Origin: Macrocybe gigantea
Taxonomy: Eukaryota; Basidiomycota; Agaricomycetes; Agaricales; Callistosporiaceae
NCBI GenBank assembly: GCA_011319805.1
Contig: SJRY01000077.1
Span: forward strand, 213,535 to 277,534
DNA length: 64,000 nt
Reading direction: 5' to 3'
In this document: piece after piece, positions 1 through 10,997 of the stretch
Numbering within the stretch: the stretch's first letter is position 1
How the letters are laid out: each line of letters begins with the position of its first letter
Program-made: the position numbers and the translations under genes
The notes under the pieces: generated by a model
Seen by the model: the letters and a program-made list of their open reading frames with translations, nothing else
Told to the model about the DNA's origin: nothing
Database searches by the model: none

Positions 1-1032
1 CCTCTGTCGTCTTCCAGTTTGTTCAAGCAGATTCTTATCCCGCCTGCGCCTACTGTTCCGGCTCCGCTGCCTCCGCCACGGCGATCCGAGCCTGCGACGT
101 CCTCGCCGTTGAAGCGTGTTGAGGAGGAGGAGCCGATACTTGCTGAGAAATCAAGCGAAGCACAGCCGTCTTCGTCGTCGCCGACTGTCCTTCCTCCCAC
201 GACATCGTTTGCGCCGCGCCGGAAGCACAGGCCGAAGAGCCTCAGCTTGGATGGAAGTGGAGGTATGACTGTTAAACTGTCGACATTGCTCGCGACGCAG
301 GAGGAGCAAGGTAGAGATGTGGCGGAGGAAAAGAGGGAAGAGGAAGATGATCCGAAGACAGCGAGACCGATTGATGTGTCTACGTTGGAGATGCAGAGCA
401 GGGATGGGGAACGGAAGCGGCAGAGCCAGGGGCGTGATGGGGAACAGCCCGCTGACCATCGTCACCGCCAGCGGGAGCACGAACGTGCACATGGTGAGAC
501 TCACGAGCATCATCACCGCCACCATCGACATCACCACGACCGACGTCACAAGGACGCGCTCGAGCTCGATCCAAATGATGCCCTGATGAGCTGGAAGGGC
601 GTGCAGCCGTCGAAGCAGCGTTCGAACGAGCGAAAAGAAAGTAAGCACAAGGAACCGACTTCTCCGCGACGCCACCGCCAGACGCACTCTTCCCCTTCCT
701 GTCTCGAGCTCGACTTTCCGCCGCAGTCCCTTGTCGCGCCGTCTTCTCACGACGAGCATGAGGCACGCGCCTCGCCGTTGCTCAAAAAGTCGAGCAGTCT
801 GCGGCGCAAGCTCTCACTAGGGTCTTATGGAGCACCTCGTGCATCGTCCCGCGCCTCCGGCAGCGGCGGCTCGAAGGAGTCGAAGGCGTCATCAAAGCCT
901 AGGAGGAAGATGCTAGACCACAAGGGGCTGGACTGGGGCAGGAGAAAGGAGAGGGAATGGAGTGGGGAGTGGAATGTGAGGGACATGCGGGAAGTCGTGA
1001 AGAGCTTGCGGGAGCTGAAGGCGGATGTGTGA
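1..1032 (+). CDS. Ser/Pro-rich hypothetical protein, 5' end outside window
   Basis: The frame is open from base 1, so the start lies to the left; stop at 1030-1032. The visible part is about 340 residues, rich in Ser, Pro, Arg and Glu, with a His-rich stretch (codons near 490-560) and no catalytic motif that I recognise. Two blocks are shared with the gene at 4035-5677: an ARRKHRP-SLSL block (near 205-245) and the C-terminus with DWGRRKE, WSGEWNV and EVV-LREL (near 925-1030). The two are paralogs. The conserved C-terminal 40 residues suggest a short folded or binding segment on an otherwise disordered protein. Function unknown. Confidence is high that it codes, low on role. Confidence 0.7.
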   Translation, partial: PLSSSSLFKQILIPPAPTVPAPLPPPRRSEPATSSPLKRVEEEEPILAEKSSEAQPSSSSPTVLPPTTSFAPRRKHRPKSLSLDGSGGMTVKLSTLLATQEEQGRDVAEEKREEEDDPKTARPIDVSTLEMQSRDGERKRQSQGRDGEQPADHRHRQREHERAHGETHEHHHRHHRHHHDRRHKDALELDPNDALMSWKGVQPSKQRSNERKESKHKEPTSPRRHRQTHSSPSCLELDFPPQSLVAPSSHDEHEARASPLLKKSSSLRRKLSLGSYGAPRASSRASGSGGSKESKASSKPRRKMLDHKGLDWGRRKEREWSGEWNVRDMREVVKSLRELKADV

Positions 1033-1572
1033 GTCGCGAGTGCATCGCTTGGGGCCTTTTGATCGTTCTTTTTCTTGGTTTCATTTTGACTGCTGTGTGG
1101 TCGTTCATTATTTGTTCATTGTCGCCATCTGCTCACATTCATTCATTGATTCATTATCTTTTTTGCAAAACTGTAGCTTGGATACAAACGTCTTTCTTTT
1201 CGACTGGTCTCACCTGTCTTTTCGAACCTCTTGTTGCAATAGCATGCATCTCCATTGTGCCAATGACGAGCGGTGCGACGAGAAACCAATGTCAAACCAG
1301 CATCAGTGAATGAGTGCAAAATCGGATCACACTAAAACAACGAGCCTTGTTTGTGTGGATGTCAAATAGATCGGCTACCCAGAAACCTTCAAAGAAGTAT
1401 ATTATTGAGTTCGAGTGAAGTTATAATGAAATTCGCCGATGTAACGCTTTTATAACGCTTTTTTCGGGTCATGTGACGTTGGGGGAGGGGGAAGAGAGAA
1501 AGCATCTACCCCTAACGTAGTCAGAAATAAATACTCGCCACTTTGTCAAGCATCGTCCCAGCCTTACTTGAA
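1033..1572. other. Intergenic spacer
   Basis: No convincing coding stretch. AT-rich downstream part with two CTTTTATAACGC-like direct repeats near 1446-1462, then the leader of the HNH gene. Confidence 0.5.
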
Positions 1573-3430
1573 ATGGCCTCGGCGCCTCAACCTCTACCAT
1601 CTACACTGCCAGATCACCTGTTGTCCCCTCCTAATGGTCATCATTACAAGAGCTCCTACGATATTTGTATACGTCTCGAAAGCAAGTTACAATCCGAGCT
1701 CGCTACTAAAAAGTTGAAGAAAGATATCGAGTCGCTTAAGCTACAGCTTATATACTGTCGCATCCTCGGACTTCTCCTGCACCATGCCCCAACCGAGCAG
1801 GCGCGTTGCCAGGTGCATGAGGAGATTGTATCATGCGGCGGTGAAGACGCGAAGCTGCTTCAACTTGGGCAGATGTATAACGACCATTTTATTCGAGTGT
1901 GTATGTGTACTATATTAAGATCCGTGTATATTTTCAGCTAACCCGTCTCCCACTAAGTTCGATTGAACAAAGGACGGACACCTGCTCCTTCATCTCATCC
2001 ATCTCGTCCCTCCTTTGACAAGGCGGTTGATGAAGTTGAATGGTTAATGAAGCATGCACCTCAAACTCATAGCAACGGTAAAACACTTGTTTGTAGACTC
2101 AACTTAATTTGTTCTTCATTCCTCATTACTCAACCTGAAGGCTTTGTTCCGCGATGGATACCGATGCATCATATCCGGCCGTTATGATGCTACGAGCGTA
2201 GCAAACAACAAAGTGGTTCCGACAGCCACAGACGCCTCCTATTCAATGACCCAGTTGGCCCATATCATTCCAGAATCAACTAACACCGATCTTGACCTTG
2301 TTGATAAGGTGTGTACTATTATACTTTATGTAGTCGTTCGTTGAACTGTCTAGGCTGGGTACGTTGCCACTGTCTGGACTATTTTCAAGAATTTCGGTTA
2401 TCCAAACATCTTGAATGAGTTAAACGGTAACGCCGTACATCGCTTGGAAAATGTCTTCACATGTGGATCCGACATGCGTACATTTTTTGACGCTTTGCGA
2501 ATTTGGTTGTCCCCAACGGTATGCTTTTACATTTCTGGTTGGCGGAGACAAACTGACGAAAACCTAGGAAATTCCTCATCGATATAAACTTGAAGCGATA
2601 ATGCCAGGCTACACCACCGGTCTCGGGCCGTTTATAACCCTCAGCACGCCTGACTCGGAACGCTTTCCACCACCATCCCCTGACTATCTTGCCCTTCACG
2701 CCTCATGCGCAAGGATTGCTCATCTCTCAGGAGCGGGGGATTACATCGAAAAAATTTTGACAGATCTTGAAGAAATGGATGTTTTGGCAGAGGATGGGAC
2801 GTCGGCGAACTTGCTCGAACATGCTCTCTATGCGACCAACAGAGTTGTTTCCTGTACGGTTTGAAAGAATTGTGGAATTCAGCTTTGGTGCATTTCGGTT
2901 TTGATGTCGTGCCTTCGCAATGTCATCATTGTTTTCTTTGTATTTAGGAATCAGAAAATAAAAATAGAGATTTCATGCCGATCTATCGCTCCTGTAGAAG
3001 CTTTTACTTGGCCCGCTTTTGTCCTTGACCACTCGAGATTGGAACGTGTGGGATGAGCCGTACGGCCTGAGGCAGAGCGGATGCGTGGGTCACTTGCTTT
3101 TCCTAAAATTAAAGGAGAGCTAGGCGGGCGAGATCCAAGCTGGAGTGTCAGCGAACGTCGTCATGATGTCCCTAAATCCCAAGGTGCAACTGAACTTGAC
3201 TGTGTTCTGCATCCCAGCTCAGCTTGTCCGCCATATCAGGCATGGGGTGTATGCTACTTATCTACGATTAGAGATGTATTACAGTATATATAGGGCGATA
3301 TGCAAGATATGTGGTCTATACATGCGGTGATTGGTGAACAGGGTCCGAGGATGCTACAACAAGATAGGAGAGGAGAGGGGACAGAGGAAAAAGAAAAAGA
3401 AAAAGAAAAGATACCAGACAGGCAATTTCA
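1566..3430 (+). repeat. Left arm of a large inverted duplication
   Basis: This arm carries the HNH gene, its 3' flank and a remnant of a DUF6533-type exon. It reads, reverse-complemented, as 5875-7656. Matching landmarks: ANVVMMSLNPKV remnant (3150-3190 versus the minus strand near 6280), the GCATGGGGTGTA tract (3240 versus 6075), and the CTACAACAAGATAG tract (3355 versus 5945). The arms differ by many substitutions and small indels, so the duplication is not recent. The Ser/Pro-rich gene at 4035-5677 fills the space between the arms. Confidence 0.8.
1573..2864 (+). CDS. HNH-nuclease domain protein, intact copy A (5 exons)
   Basis: Exons inferred as 1573-1900, 1958-2088, 2141-2308, 2354-2518 and 2568-2864; all phases fit and give 362 residues without a stop. 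The start is the ATG of MASAPQPL. The HNH part lies in exons 3-4: RDGYRC-ISGRYD, then AHIIPES, then HRLENVFTCGSDMRTFFDAL. This matches the HNH proteins that are multicopy in Agaricomycetes; the His in AHIIPES is expected to be the catalytic or metal-binding residue. The N-terminal 110 residues look helical. The in vivo role of the family is not established as far as I know. A second copy lies inverted at 7651-6338. Copy A is the one with a complete C-terminus. Confidence 0.85.
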
Positions 3431-3530
3431 CGCACTTGGTGCGCAGCGCCAGTCTGGGGGAGGGAGAGAGATGCGGGCGGAAGAGAGATGAGCGAGGACG
3501 CCTCGTCTGCGTGGCTATGGTCGAACGCAA
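3150..3530. pseudogene. Remnants of DUF6533-type and Ser/Pro-rich genes
   Basis: On the plus strand, 3150-3190 encodes a scrap ANVVMMSLNPKV that recurs at 8750 and 11385 (minus) inside or beside the DUF6533-type genes. On the minus strand, 3530-3440 encodes FDHSHADEASS and ASLSLPQ, closely matching FDNSHADEATSPLSLP and PSLSLPQ of the gene at 4035-5677 (bases 4627-4700). Both are short and out of context, so they are read as duplication debris. Confidence 0.65.
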
Positions 3531-4034
3531 CGGCAGCAATAAGCGGTGCAGCTTGTTTGGACATCTTTGTGGTTGGCCAAATCATTTTCCCGATCGGGCA
3601 GTTTCTCCGGACTATTGTTCCAGCCGGCTTCTGTGCATTGTTCATAAAGTGGACTAGATATAGACCACACCAACTGCCTCCGGTGCGTCTCTACTGTCAC
3701 CGCCCAGCCTTTGGCCACAAAACGACAGCTTACTCTGCATTCTCCCAGATTCTGTTATATATACTTTGCAGCCACGCCCTACTCTAGATCCCAAACCTAA
3801 TCCTCTCTCTTCCTCTCTGTCAGACTCTCTTGCGCTGTGCGCAGTATTTGTCTCTCTCTCTTTTCTCCAGCACCGCCAAATATACACGCCTAGTCTCCTC
3901 GCCAGAGTCGCCCATATAGTTCTCGGCTTTCGAGTGGAACGATCCAGGCATTTCGCTTCACTCATTTTTCGTCGCTTCCGTTCCCTGCCCCTCTCGTGTT
4001 GCATTTCCTGTCTTTATTCACGTTCCAGTCAGAA

Positions 4035-5677
4035 ATGTCCCCGGTTTCGTCCCTCCAGCAGCCGCAGCGCTATGCCGGAGCTCCTTACTCTCCCGCTTTC
4101 AACCCGCCACCGCCCACGATTAACATTCTGGACCCTAAGCAACGTGCCCGCCTCCTGCGCTCTGCTCGCAAGCTCGAGGCTCTGCTTGGAACCACGCCGT
4201 ATGTCGTCGACTCCACCGAGAGTGGGATGACTGGCGAGTCTCAACGCCTTCAGCAGCCCGCGCTGCACCTCCCTTCGTCTTCGTCCATGACCCTCGTGAA
4301 CCCTGACGAGAACAGGCCCAGGAAGCTCCGAGACTCGCCGTACTCCTCGTCGACATCGTCGCTTGCTTCATTTTGGGACGAAGAAGAGTACGCTTTGAGC
4401 GATGACCACTCTTTTGTTGTTGTCCAAGGCCCGTACGCGTCTACGACCTCGCTAGTCGCGACTGATGCCGACATGTCGGACTACACGCACCCTGCATTTG
4501 ACGTGATGGAACCGAGGACGCCCACTGCGCCGACGTCGACCTCGAGCCGCGGATCCAAGGCTACGTCGCCTCTCACTCGCACTCTATTCAGCTTTCGTTC
4601 TGTCCCTCAGTCCCCCACCGACGCGTTCGACAATAGCCACGCAGACGAGGCAACCTCGCCCCTCTCTCTTCCGCCCCCCTCTCTCTCCCTCCCTCAGAGC
4701 CCGGTCACGGAGACCGAGCAGGAGACCCTTCTTCGCAGGAAGAGGCTTGCGAAGCTTTCGAAAACGCTCGGAGAGGACATCCCGCCCGAGCTCGTGTTCC
4801 CCTCTAGGGGTGTGCCTAAACGGCCCAGCATCCCGTTCGAATTCGGCGGCGCTTCTTCGGCACGCACCTCTAGCTCGGCGCCGGCCACCGTCGCGTCGTC
4901 CCCCATTGTCCGTGCAAAGTCACCGTCTCCATCGGGCTCACTCCCGTCGCGCAAGCCGATCCCGCTCATGCTCACGCCACCCTCGGTCGCGAAGGCCATT
5001 GAGACTTGGCCGTCGCCCATCGTTCCTTCTCCTTCATCCTCATTCGGCGCGCGCAGGAAGCACCGCCCTAGGAGCCTCAGCTTATCGTCCGCCGCAGCAC
5101 TTGCTCATGGAGCCAAATCGGATTTGAAAGCGACCGAAGAGCTGAAAACGCCCACGCAGGCCTCTACAGGAATGGATGCGAAGCTGGGGCATAGACACGT
5201 GTTGTCGACTCCGCATGCACATGCACACGCACATGCTGTCACGGCTCTGCCCCGCTGACGCCCCCTCCGTTCCATTCGCTTCACTCCCTCGTTCCCTCCG
5301 ATCATTCCGCGTCTCCTCACGATGACAAGGCTGAGAGTCCAATTCGGTTTCGGTCCCGGTCTCCTTCGCCGTCCCCGTCGCACGAACACCATCACATGTC
5401 CCTCAACAGGCTCAGGCGCAAGGCCTCGATGAAGCGGCTGCAGCTCCTGGGTGCCGTTGCTCGTGACGAGGACGCTGCAAGCCAGACCGCTGGCTCGAGC
5501 TCTAGCCGCAAAGCGCGCAGGAAGGAGAAGAGCCGGGAGCCCGGGAAGAAGAGGGCTTGTGAAGGCGCCTCGATGGACTGGGGCCGTCGCAAGGAAAAAG
5601 GATGGAGCGGCGAGTGGAACGTCATGGATATGGGCGAGGTCGTGCGCGGCTTGCGGGAGCTGCGCGTCGAGGTTTAG
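4035..5677 (+). CDS. Ser/Pro-rich hypothetical protein, paralog of the 1-1032 gene; one apparent 1-nt frame break
   Basis: ATG chosen at 4035 (MSPVSSLQQPQRYAG) after a CT-rich leader; TATATATA lies at about 3756. The first frame runs to a stop at 5258; the conserved C-terminus (MDWGRRKE, WSGEWNV, EVVRGLREL) continues in a second frame ending at 5677. One extra base in the CCCC run at about 5250 joins the two frames (1643 nt present, 547 residues if joined). Contents: an N-terminal LDPKQRARLLRSARKLEALLG helix, Ser/Pro-rich linkers, GARRKHRPRSLSL, a HAHAHAHA tract, and the shared C-terminal motif. No known domain. The paralog has an uninterrupted 3' half, which supports a sequencing or assembly origin for the break. 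Confidence 0.7.
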
Positions 5678-5874
5678 GCATGTCGTTCTTTTCCTTGGTA
5701 TGTTCGTCTTCCGTCGCGGAGGATAGCGTTGTGCTGACTTTTGTGCTCGTTGCAGGTAACGTTGCTGCTTCATCCGCTCATTTTCAATCCCCTATTCAAA
5801 AAAAAAAAAAAGGACGTTTATGACCCGGTATCATTGTTAACTTGATCATGGACCTTAGCTCTGAACCAGCAGTG

Positions 5875-7656
5875 GCGCTGCGCGCCGACTGCACGATATG
5901 ATCTATCTCGTTTCTTTTTCTTCTATCCCCTCTCCTCTCTACTATCTTGTTGTAGCATCCTCGGACCTTCACACCTACATTTGTTCACTAATCACCGCAC
6001 GTATAGACCACACAAGCATTTTGCATATAACCCTATATATACTGTAATACATCTATAATCGTAGATAAGTAGCGTACACCCCATGCCTGATATGTAACTT
6101 TAATGCCAATATGAATCATGGATTGTTTGATTCCAAAGTGTGCCCGTTGACGTCCATTGTTTGCTCCTCAAACTCTTCAATCACAGGAGTCGGATACGAG
6201 CATTGCGAGCATGGCAGAGAAGCCGAGCTAGGATGCAGAACCACGGGCCCGGTCGGATGAGCTCACGTTGGGATTTAGGGACATCATGATGACGTTCGCC
6301 GACACTCCAGCCTGGATCCAGCCCGCCTAGCTCTAGCTCAGGCCTTACGACTCATTCCACACCTTCCAACCTCAAGTGGACAACTCTGTTGGTCGCGTAG
6401 AGGGCATGTTCGAGCAAGTGCGCCGATGTCCCATCCTCTGCCAAAACATCCTTCAAGATCGCTCAAAGTTTTCTCGATATAATTCCCCGCTCCTGAGAGA
6501 TGAGCAATCCTTGCGCATGAGGCGTGAAGGGCAAGATAGTCAGGGGATGGTGGTGGAAAGCGTTCCGAGTCAGGCGTGCTGAAGGTTATAAACGGCCCCG
6601 AGACCACTGATGTCGGATGGCATTATCGCTTCAAGCTTGTATCGATGAGGAATTTCCTAGGTTTTCATCAGTTTGTCTCTACCAACCAGAAATGTAAAAG
6701 CATACCGTTGGGGACAACCAAATTCGAAAAGCGTCAAAAAACGTACGCATGTCGGATCCACATGTGAAGACATTTTCCAAGCGATGCACGTCGTTACCGT
6801 TTAACTCATTCAAGATGTTCGGATAACCGAAATTCTTGAAAATAGTCCAGACAGTGGCAGCGCACCCAGCCTGGACAGTTCAACAAACAACCACATAAAG
6901 TATGTTAGCACACACACCTTATCAACAAGTTCAAGATTGGTGTTAGTTGATTCTGGAATGATATGGGCCAACTGGGTCGCTGAATTAGGGGCGCCTGTGG
7001 CTGTCGGAACCACTTTTTTGTTGTGAACACTCGTAGAATTATAGCGGCCGGATATGACGCATCGGTATCCGTCGCGGAATAAAGCCTTCGGATAGTGATG
7101 AGGAACGAAGAACAATGTAAATTGAAATTACGAACAAGTGTTTTAGCGTCACTGTGAGTTTGAGGTGCATGCTTCATTAACCATTCAACTTCATCAACTG
7201 CCTTGTCAAAAGAGGAACGAGATGGATGAGATGAAGGAGCAGGTGTCCGTCCTTTGTTCGATCGAACTTGATGACAGACGAGTTAGCTGAAAATATACAC
7301 GGATCTTAATATAGTACACATACAGGCTCTAATAAAATGGTCGTTATACATCTGCCCAAGTTGAAGCAGCTTCGCGTCTTCACCGCCGCATGATATGATC
7401 TCCTTATGTACCTGGCAATGCGCCTGCTCGGTTGGGGCATGGTGCAGGAGAAGTCCAAGAATGCGACAGTATATAAGCTGTAGCTTAAGCGTCTCGATGT
7501 CCTTCCTCAGCTTTTTAGTGGCGAGCTCGGATTGTAACTTGCTTTCGAGACGTATACAAATATCGTAGGAGCTCTTGTAATGATGACCATTAGGAGGGGA
7601 CAACAGGTGATCTGGCAGTGTAGATGGCAGAGGTTGAGGCGCTGAGGCCATTTCAA
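5875..7656 (-). repeat. Right arm of the large inverted duplication
   Basis: Reverse complement of 1566-3430. The inner end reaches the GTGGCGCTGCGC tract at 5873-5884, matched by the reverse complement near 3450. The spacer between the arms is about 2.4 kb. Confidence 0.8.
6338..7651 (-). pseudogene. HNH-nuclease domain protein, inverted copy B with altered C-terminus
   Basis: Same exon plan as copy A, starting at the ATG at 7651 (MASAPQPL). RDGYRCVISGRYN, AHIIPES and the following HRLENVFTCGSDMRTFFDAF are all preserved with intact splice sites. Near 6455, copy B lacks five bases relative to copy A (GAAGGATG instead of GAAGAAATGGATG). This shifts the last ~40 codons into another frame ending at 6338. 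The nuclease core could still be made, so this may be a variant rather than a dead gene. Five missing bases is unlike the single-base breaks seen elsewhere, so I take it as real. Confidence 0.7.
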
Positions 7657-8034
7657 GGAAGACAATGCAGTTAAGTCGCAATGGTCACACGTGCCTCAGC
7701 CACTTCTCCCGCAGTGCTCTAGATCTCCTCTTGGTCAACGAGCTTCTGTCTGAGGAAAGACAGCCCAAAGATCTCAATCATGTCACAGCACCTGCGCTAC
7801 GCTGTCAGAAAGGCTGTTAACACGACTTGTCGCCTTCCAGGCGCACCCGCCTCAGCTCTAGAAACGGAATTTTGGGTTGGAGAGAAGGAAAAGAAGAAAC
7901 CTTCGGAGAAGGAGGACGAAAGCCCAATGCCAAGAAGGGATACAAGCTCAGTGACGATTCTGCGAACGACCGTCCCAAGTTGAAAACACTACGTCGTATT
8001 CGCGTCTTCCTTTTCGTCGACTATAACATCCGAA

Positions 8035-8200
8035 CCCTCCGATCACTCCGCGTCTCCCCACGACGACAAGGCCGAAGGCCCAGCCCAATTCGGTTTCGGT
8101 CCCGTATCTTTCGCCGTCTACGTCGCACTAATACCATCACATGTACCTCAACTGGCTGAGGCGCAAGGCCTCGGTGAAGCGGCTGTCCCCGCCCCTCTCC
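8035..8200 (+). pseudogene. Fragment of a third Ser/Pro-rich copy
   Basis: Bases 8035-8200 follow 5284-5445 almost position by position (TCCGATCACTCCGCGTCTCC, then the ARG/SER-rich FRSRSPSPS-like segment, then the RRKAS-KRL segment), with substitutions creating stops. It has neither 5' part nor the conserved C-terminus. Confidence 0.7.
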
Positions 8201-8775
8201 TCTCCTATGTTGTTGTAGCATTGTCGGCCTTCACACTTGTTCTAATCATCGCACGTCTAGACCACACAAGTATCTTCCATATCGCCTTATAAATTTACTG
8301 TAATACATCTATAATCGTAGATAAGCAGCATACACCCATGCCTGATATGTAATCTTAATGCAAATATTGACCATGGATTGTTCGATTCCCAAGTGTTCTC
8401 GTTGACGTCCGTCGTTTGCTCCTCAAACCGGAGGCTGCGTCCTACGACGACCTGCGCTCTTTGTCGTGGTATATGCCTTGAACCGCAGCTCTGATATGCT
8501 CATCTCGAGCGTCGAGTCGAACTTGAGGTTTGCCTGCCGCATGTGCAAGATGATTCGCGTCGAGAAGACGCTATGCATGACTCGCTGGAGGCTAAAATGC
8601 ATACGTGAGTATCGTCTTGAATCGCATGAGACGGATACGAGCATTGTGAGCATGGCAGAGAAGCCGAGCTGATGCAAGACAAAGTCTCATTCAGTTGTGC
8701 GTTCTTGGTATGGGGCCCGGGTCAGATGAGCTCACCTTGGGATTTAGGGACATCATGACGATGTTTGCTACAGAG
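8200..8775 (+). repeat. Third, direct copy of the arm-flank sequence, interrupted by the 3' end of a DUF6533-type gene
   Basis: 8200-8420 matches 5930-6175 in the same orientation (CTCTCCTCTCCTATGTTGTTGTAGCA, GTCTAGACCACACAAG, AATCGTAGATAAG and GTTTGCTCCTCAAAC tracts). 8638-8775 resumes the match to 6195-6300 (GAGCATGGCAGAGAAGCCGAGCT, then GGGATTTAGGGACATCATGA). The bases between (8423-8640) encode the C-terminal part of the minus-strand DUF6533-type gene, so in the inverted arms this coding part has been lost. Confidence 0.7.
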
Positions 8776-10010
8776 ACGTCTGTTCGTTACCAGAGTTCAT
8801 GAGGCGACAGGCGGGTATTGGCGCTGTACAAACGCTCACTGAATATGTAAATATAATATACGATCCCGTCTCTGTAGAGCGTTCGTATCATCGGCCCATG
8901 AGAGTGTCGTATTTATTTGCCCAGGCCCAGAGCGTCAACACCAAGACGACTGGCAGCAGGGCGACATGGGATGAGCACTACCAGCCATAACAAGTACGAA
9001 GAGCAACAGACTTGTCTCGCTTATCAGCAGCAGGATGAAATCGCCCTCGATCGCGGAGCTGAAAGCCGTCAGCCAACATCCGGGTATAGCGTCGAACGGC
9101 GCTTTGGTGACTAGAATCACGTTATACACATGAAGGGAATTGTAAAGGCGGGACGGACATCTCAGCGAGTTTAGGAAGAAAACGATGCAGACCAGCCCAG
9201 CCATGTAAATCGGCTAGCGAGGGCAATATAAGCGACACCAATAGAATACAAAAAGAAAGTCGCAATCTCTCACCACAAAAACTGCTAGCAGAAATATGAG
9301 CATTTTTCGCGAGTTTCCCCATAACGCGAGCGTGCGCAATATCAAAATATCTGAAAGAAATGCATGCAGGCGATGGACACGTCCAGTTCAATGCAAGTCA
9401 GTCAATCTATGGAACGTTGCGGAACGTACAGCCGGCGATTCCTATGCCAAATGATGTCGCAGCTTTGAACGGAAAGCGTCAACAAAGTGCATCACCTTCC
9501 AGGTAAGACCTTTCATACCAGCAGGTACGCGAAAATGATTGAATAGATGCGTCCCTGGGAAAGAGAAATTATCTCCACACCGGATCGTCGTATACGTTGG
9601 TGAAAAAATTACATACCCGATGAGAAAGCCCTGGAGCCACTTCGACTGTTTCGGCCAATCGGTCGGCGATGTTTTCGATAGCAGAAAGAGGACATTCTCT
9701 GCGCACCATATATCCGGAAAGGTACGTCGAAAAATGCAGAGTAGCGAGAGAGCAGATAGAGTATTTTGATAGCACTCCATTTCGTCGCCCAGATGAGGTC
9801 GACCTGAACCTCTGATCTTTGAGAACAAGCTCGTTCAACGAAGGCATGCGAGACATAATGACTCGCCTCGAGAGCGAACGTCAACAGCCAGTCGTAGACC
9901 TTTGTTGGAGGATCCCCGTCAGTCATATGCATGAAGTATTGGTAACCACATATACTCTTACCATCATGGAAAAGGCTGAAACTGACGATATCATAGTAGT
10001 CAGCGATACA
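8423..10010 (-). CDS. DUF6533-type multi-pass membrane protein, copy 1
   Basis: Minus strand, many short exons. The N-terminal signature is VYDWLLTFALE followed after an intron by VQVDLIWATKWSAIKILYLL and RYSAFFDVPF, the hallmark of DUF6533 proteins. Several hydrophobic helices follow across 9600-8800. The C-terminus has LQRVMHSVFSTRIILHMRQAN and EMSISELRFKAY near 8600-8450, with a stop at 8423. Family function is unknown. The intron after FALE appears to use a GC donor (GAG|GCGAGT, near 9870), while the sister copy has GT at the same site. The first exon and start are unresolved (YDIVSFSLFHD precedes the signature). Confidence 0.7.
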
Positions 10011-10084
10011 CATCACAGGAAGTCCGGTGAATTATTACCTTCTATGTACTGTATTGTACGCCAAGGAGTGAGTTGTTGATTGAA

Positions 10085-10610
10085 GATGTAACTGGAGGTG
10101 CCGTGCTCACTTTGTAACGGCTTGCAATTCAATTATTTCATACAAGGAATCCATGGTTGGACGATCGCCCAGCAGAATAATCGCGGACAGTAGAGAGGAT
10201 AGGTTGGACATACAAGCCCCGTCTTTCGCTCCTTCTTTCATCCGTCAAGACTGATTTAGGTTATAGAGTGGACTGATGACCTCATGTCCTTGTCTCTGTC
10301 CCGGCTTGGAGAAGAGTGTGAACGAGGTACTTTGGGTGCGATCTGTCAAACATCCACACATATGAACTGCCGGCTGTTATAACCTTGCCAGTGAGTGGGT
10401 AAGGATCACATACAGCCTACCAGGTCGTACCAAGTCAATCCCGGTGCTCACGGAATTAGAGAATCCGAGTCGTGATCCATCTTCATTCCAGAAAATGAAG
10501 GAATGAGCCTCGAAGTGATGACCTTCTTGTATTCTCCCACGTCAATATGTGCGCCGATCCTCGGATTTTGAAATCGAAACGTGACCACTTCCACACACCT
10601 CTCTCTCAGA
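10085..10610 (-). pseudogene. Truncated copy of the membrane-protein tail found at 12745-13460
   Basis: The minus strand of 10085-10450 aligns with 12745-13080: both contain the sequence for CDRP-MD-LYEII-LQA-TK and a preceding TTTGACAGATCGCA / GGTTGACAGATCGCA tract. Frames are broken by stops here, and the upstream transmembrane part is not recognisable, so this is likely a decayed duplicate that moved together with the neighbouring DUF6533-type gene. Confidence 0.5.
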
Positions 10611-10997
10611 AGAAAATCATATAATCCTGAAACTCCTTACATCGCCAATAAAGTCGTTGAACTCATCCGTTCCGCTGTTCTCAACAACGGGGAGCTCGAC
10701 GATGCCACAATCCACAGTTTTCGCAATCCTGTCAACAATTCTCTCGAAATCTAGGGCCGGACAAACGCCTCTGAATAGATTTCTACCTGGTCGTCGCCAA
10801 TCTATTTGGGACGTATGAAGCTTATCGACGAGCGGCTTTACGGTGCTTCCCAAATAGCAGTGTCATTTCATATGGCGATGTTTAGCAACTCGTGCAGCTG
10901 TAGTTTTGGTTCTCCGGCATGGACGTATACCGATTTCTGCGATGCCTTCATGGAACCGTTTTCCAATCCACGATAAGCAATCTGCAATAACACAATA

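Noticed and set aside
151..766. Long minus-strand frames opposite the Ser/Pro-rich gene
   Set aside because: They are antisense shadows of a GC-rich coding region; the plus frame has a conserved paralog.
3996..4034. Earlier start for the Ser/Pro-rich gene at a TTG
   Set aside because: Eukaryotic initiation favours the ATG at 4035, and upstream codons read as a CT-rich leader.
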